A DNA stretch of 23,457 nucleotides from Solirubrobacteraceae bacterium (lineage in GTDB: Bacteria > Actinomycetota > Thermoleophilia > Solirubrobacterales > Solirubrobacteraceae): assembly GCA_017882405.1 (NCBI GenBank), contig JADGPO010000075.1, forward strand, positions 1-23,457, given 5' to 3'. The position numbers and the translations under genes are program-made. Of this stretch, positions 22,209-23,457 are shown piece after piece (the stretch's first letter is position 1; the number at the start of each line of letters is the position of its first letter). Below the pieces are notes generated by a model that was not told the origin of the DNA, ran no database searches, and saw nothing but the letters and a program-made list of their open reading frames with translations.

Positions 22209-22238
22209 AAGCTACCAAGGGCCGCGATGCACTGTCAA
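22209..22238 (-). promoter_or_regulatory. Consensus-like promoter of the MCE remnant
   Basis: On the minus strand, TTGACA (22238-22233, a perfect -35), an 18-nt spacer, then TAGCTT (22214-22209). The predicted start is near 22202, giving a leader of about 70 nt before GTG 22133. The promoter has survived although the gene is broken. Confidence 0.6.
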
Positions 22239-22270
22239 TTGGTAACCGTCGTGGGCGAGCCCGCCCGGCC

Positions 22271-22299
22271 TTGGCCGCAGACGCCTGACTCGCTAGCGT
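22271..22299 (+). promoter_or_regulatory. Promoter of tRNA-Leu
   Basis: TTGGCC (22271-22276), a 17-nt spacer, TAGCGT (22294-22299). Transcription would start near 22306, five bases before the mature tRNA. The hexamers are moderate matches to consensus. Confidence 0.45.
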
Positions 22300-22310
22300 C
22301 TGAGCGACCT

Positions 22311-22395
22311 GCCCGGGTGGTGGAATTTGGTCAGACACGGTCGCCTTAAGAGCGACTGCCTTCGTGGCGTGAGGGTTCGAGTCCCTCCCCGGGTA
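22311..22395 (+). tRNA. tRNA-Leu (TAA anticodon)
   Basis: An 85-nt class II tRNA. The acceptor is GCCCGGG with CCCGGGT, discriminator A. The anticodon arm is GTCGC, loop CTTAAGA, GCGAC, giving anticodon UAA. A long variable arm (TGCCTTCGTGGCG region) and the T arm GAGGG, TTCGAGT, CCCTC follow. CCA is not encoded. It reads the UUA codon, which is very rare in GC-rich actinobacteria; in Streptomyces the equivalent tRNA is bldA, a developmental regulator. Confidence 0.96.
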
Positions 22396-22492
22396 CTCCT
22401 TCACCCCCATTGCCTCTCCTCAGGGTCCGTCCGGCGCGTTCAGGTTGCGGGACCTGAAATGAAAATCGGCGCAATCCTGGCGGGAAAAGCGC

Positions 22493-22515
22493 AACTAATG
22501 CGCTGCTACGGTGTC
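22493..22515 (+). promoter_or_regulatory. Possible ECF-type autoregulated promoter
   Basis: AAC (22493-22495, within GCAACT), 17 nt, then GTC (22513-22515). This resembles the AAC...GTC layout of ECF promoters and would place self-control upstream of the sigma gene. The match is short and only suggestive. Confidence 0.3.
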
Positions 22516-22524
22516 GCAACACCG
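22509..22524 (+). repeat. Hairpin before the sigma-factor ribosome site
   Basis: CGGTGT (22509-22514) and ACACCG (22519-22524) form a perfect 6-bp stem with loop CGCA, immediately followed by the purine-rich GAGGAAGGAG. It could influence mRNA stability or access to the ribosome site. Confidence 0.4.
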
Positions 22525-22550
22525 AGGAAGGAGTCTCGAAACCGAGCCTG

Positions 22551-23457
22551 ATGGAAGTCTCAGCGCTGAAATATTCCGGTCAGATCGGACTGCATGGACG
22601 CTCTCCCCTGCTGCGCCTGCAGTCCGACGAGCGCCTGATCGCGCTGCTGCGTCGGGGCAACACGGCTGCCTTCGAGATGCTCGTGAGTCGCTACGAAGCG
22701 CGCCTGCAGGCCTTCTGCCGCCACCTCCTGGGCTCGCGCGAGGACGCCGAGGACGTCCTTCAGGAGGTGCTGGCCGCCGCCTTCAACGCGATCCTGGCCG
22801 ACGAGCGGCCGATCAACGTGCGGCCCTGGCTGTACCGGATCGCGCGCAACCGCAGCCTCAACCACCTGCGGCGCATCCAGGCGATCGGTGTGGACTCGAT
22901 GGACCACCATTTGTCCGAGCACGGCGCCTCCACCGCCGACAAGGTTCACGGGCGCGAGGAGTTCCGGCTCCTGGTGGGCGACATCCAGGAGCTGCCCGAG
23001 ACCCAGAAGACCGCGCTGGTGCTGCGCGAGATGGACGCGCTCTCCTACGACCAGATCGCCGAGGCGATGGAGACCACCGTGCCGAGCGTCAAGTCGCTGC
23101 TCGTGCGCGCGCGTGTGTCCTTGGCCGAAGCGGCCGAGGCACGCCTGCTGTCCTGCGAGGAGGTGCGCATCGAGCTGGCCGAGGTGGCCGAGGGGCTGCT
23201 GCGCCGGGCCAACCCGCTGGTCCGCCGCCACGTGCGCGACTGCAAGCGCTGCGCGGTGTTCAAGGGCCAGCTCAAGCAGACCAACAAGGCGCTGGCCGCG
23301 CTGCTGCCGGTCGGCCCGCTGGTGTTCCTGCGCAAGCTCGCGCTGGTGCACCTCGGCCATTCGGCCGGCTCGAGCGCCAGCGCCGCCGGCTCGGGTGCCG
23401 GCGCGGGGGCGGCCGGGGCCGGCGCCGCCGGAGCGGGCGCGGTCGCGGGAGCGGGCG
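22551..23457 (+). CDS. ECF-type RNA polymerase sigma factor with fused zinc finger (3' partial)
   Basis: An open frame of 302 codons running off the window end. Residues about 40-108 are sigma region 2 (FEMLVSRYEARLQAFCRHLL, DAEDVLQEVLAAAFNAIL, RPWLYRIARNRSLNHLRR). Residues about 148-195 are region 4 (LPETQKTALVLREMDALSY, then the helix-turn-helix METTVPSVKSLLVRARVSL). After it comes a putative zinc-finger segment: C202 in SCEEVRIELAEVAEG, then H227, C231 and C234 in RRHVRDCKRC, like an anti-sigma ZAS domain in the same chain. The rest becomes an Ala/Gly-rich low-complexity tail from about residue 266. Fusion suggests self-regulation by metal or redox state. ATG 22551 is the best start; the strong purine run AAGGAG (22528-22533) is 17 nt away, too far for ideal spacing, and a weaker GAG lies 4 nt upstream. 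The true C-terminus is not visible. Confidence 0.88.
   Translation, partial: MEVSALKYSGQIGLHGRSPLLRLQSDERLIALLRRGNTAAFEMLVSRYEARLQAFCRHLLGSREDAEDVLQEVLAAAFNAILADERPINVRPWLYRIARNRSLNHLRRIQAIGVDSMDHHLSEHGASTADKVHGREEFRLLVGDIQELPETQKTALVLREMDALSYDQIAEAMETTVPSVKSLLVRARVSLAEAAEARLLSCEEVRIELAEVAEGLLRRANPLVRRHVRDCKRCAVFKGQLKQTNKALAALLPVGPLVFLRKLALVHLGHSAGSSASAAGSGAGAGAAGAGAAGAGAVAGAG

Overview
The window is GC-rich actinobacterial chromosome. An origin in Solirubrobacterales/Thermoleophilia is my inference. It rests on very high GC with G/C third positions, a c-di-AMP riboswitch ahead of an M23-like cell-wall protein, an ECF sigma factor with a fused zinc finger and Ala/Gly-rich tail, MCE-family remnants, and many genes whose -10 box sits 6-9 nt before the start codon. 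No phage, transposase, CRISPR array or plasmid gene is visible.

Layout. (1) 1-500: initiator tRNA-fMet (minus) with promoter and terminator, then a small hypothetical gene. (2) 530-2400: formamidase/acetamidase gene followed by a decayed APC permease. (3) 2390-5000: a perfect palindrome, a c-di-AMP riboswitch, a secreted peptidoglycan-binding/M23-like protein, and a convergent minus-strand pair (nagA and a small membrane protein). (4) 5040-8490: a ThDP enzyme and a kynurenine-formamidase-like cyclase, then about 1 kb of gene remains (kynureninase, the tail of an ECF sigma factor, an unidentified fragment). (5) 8490-13500: a VOC dioxygenase, a 1095-residue STAND ATPase ending in a class III nucleotidyl cyclase domain, and a NodB-like deacetylase. 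(6) 13500-16965: a DHA2 MFS exporter behind an operator-like palindrome, a D-2-hydroxyacid dehydrogenase and a Ppx/GppA protein. (7) 16970-17220: a stretch with its own promoter, closing stem and intrinsic terminator, a candidate ncRNA. (8) 17227-21540: an acetolactate-synthase-like ThDP enzyme, a YihY/BrkB membrane protein, a DsbA/HCCA-isomerase-like protein and a divergent HxlR regulator. (9) 21600-23457: a gutted MCE gene with an intact promoter, tRNA-Leu(UAA), and an ECF sigma factor cut by the window end.

The most unusual property is a repeated decay pattern. Four genes (APC permease, kynureninase, ECF sigma factor, MCE protein) have lost internal segments while recognisable outer parts remain. 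Several intact genes also lack expected active-site residues (M23-like, NodB-like, cyclase domain). Cell-wall turnover is one theme (c-di-AMP control, GlcNAc-6-P deacetylase, NodB-like protein). Amide/aromatic catabolism is another (formamidase, cyclase, kynureninase remnant, VOC dioxygenase, ThDP enzymes), and it appears to be eroding.
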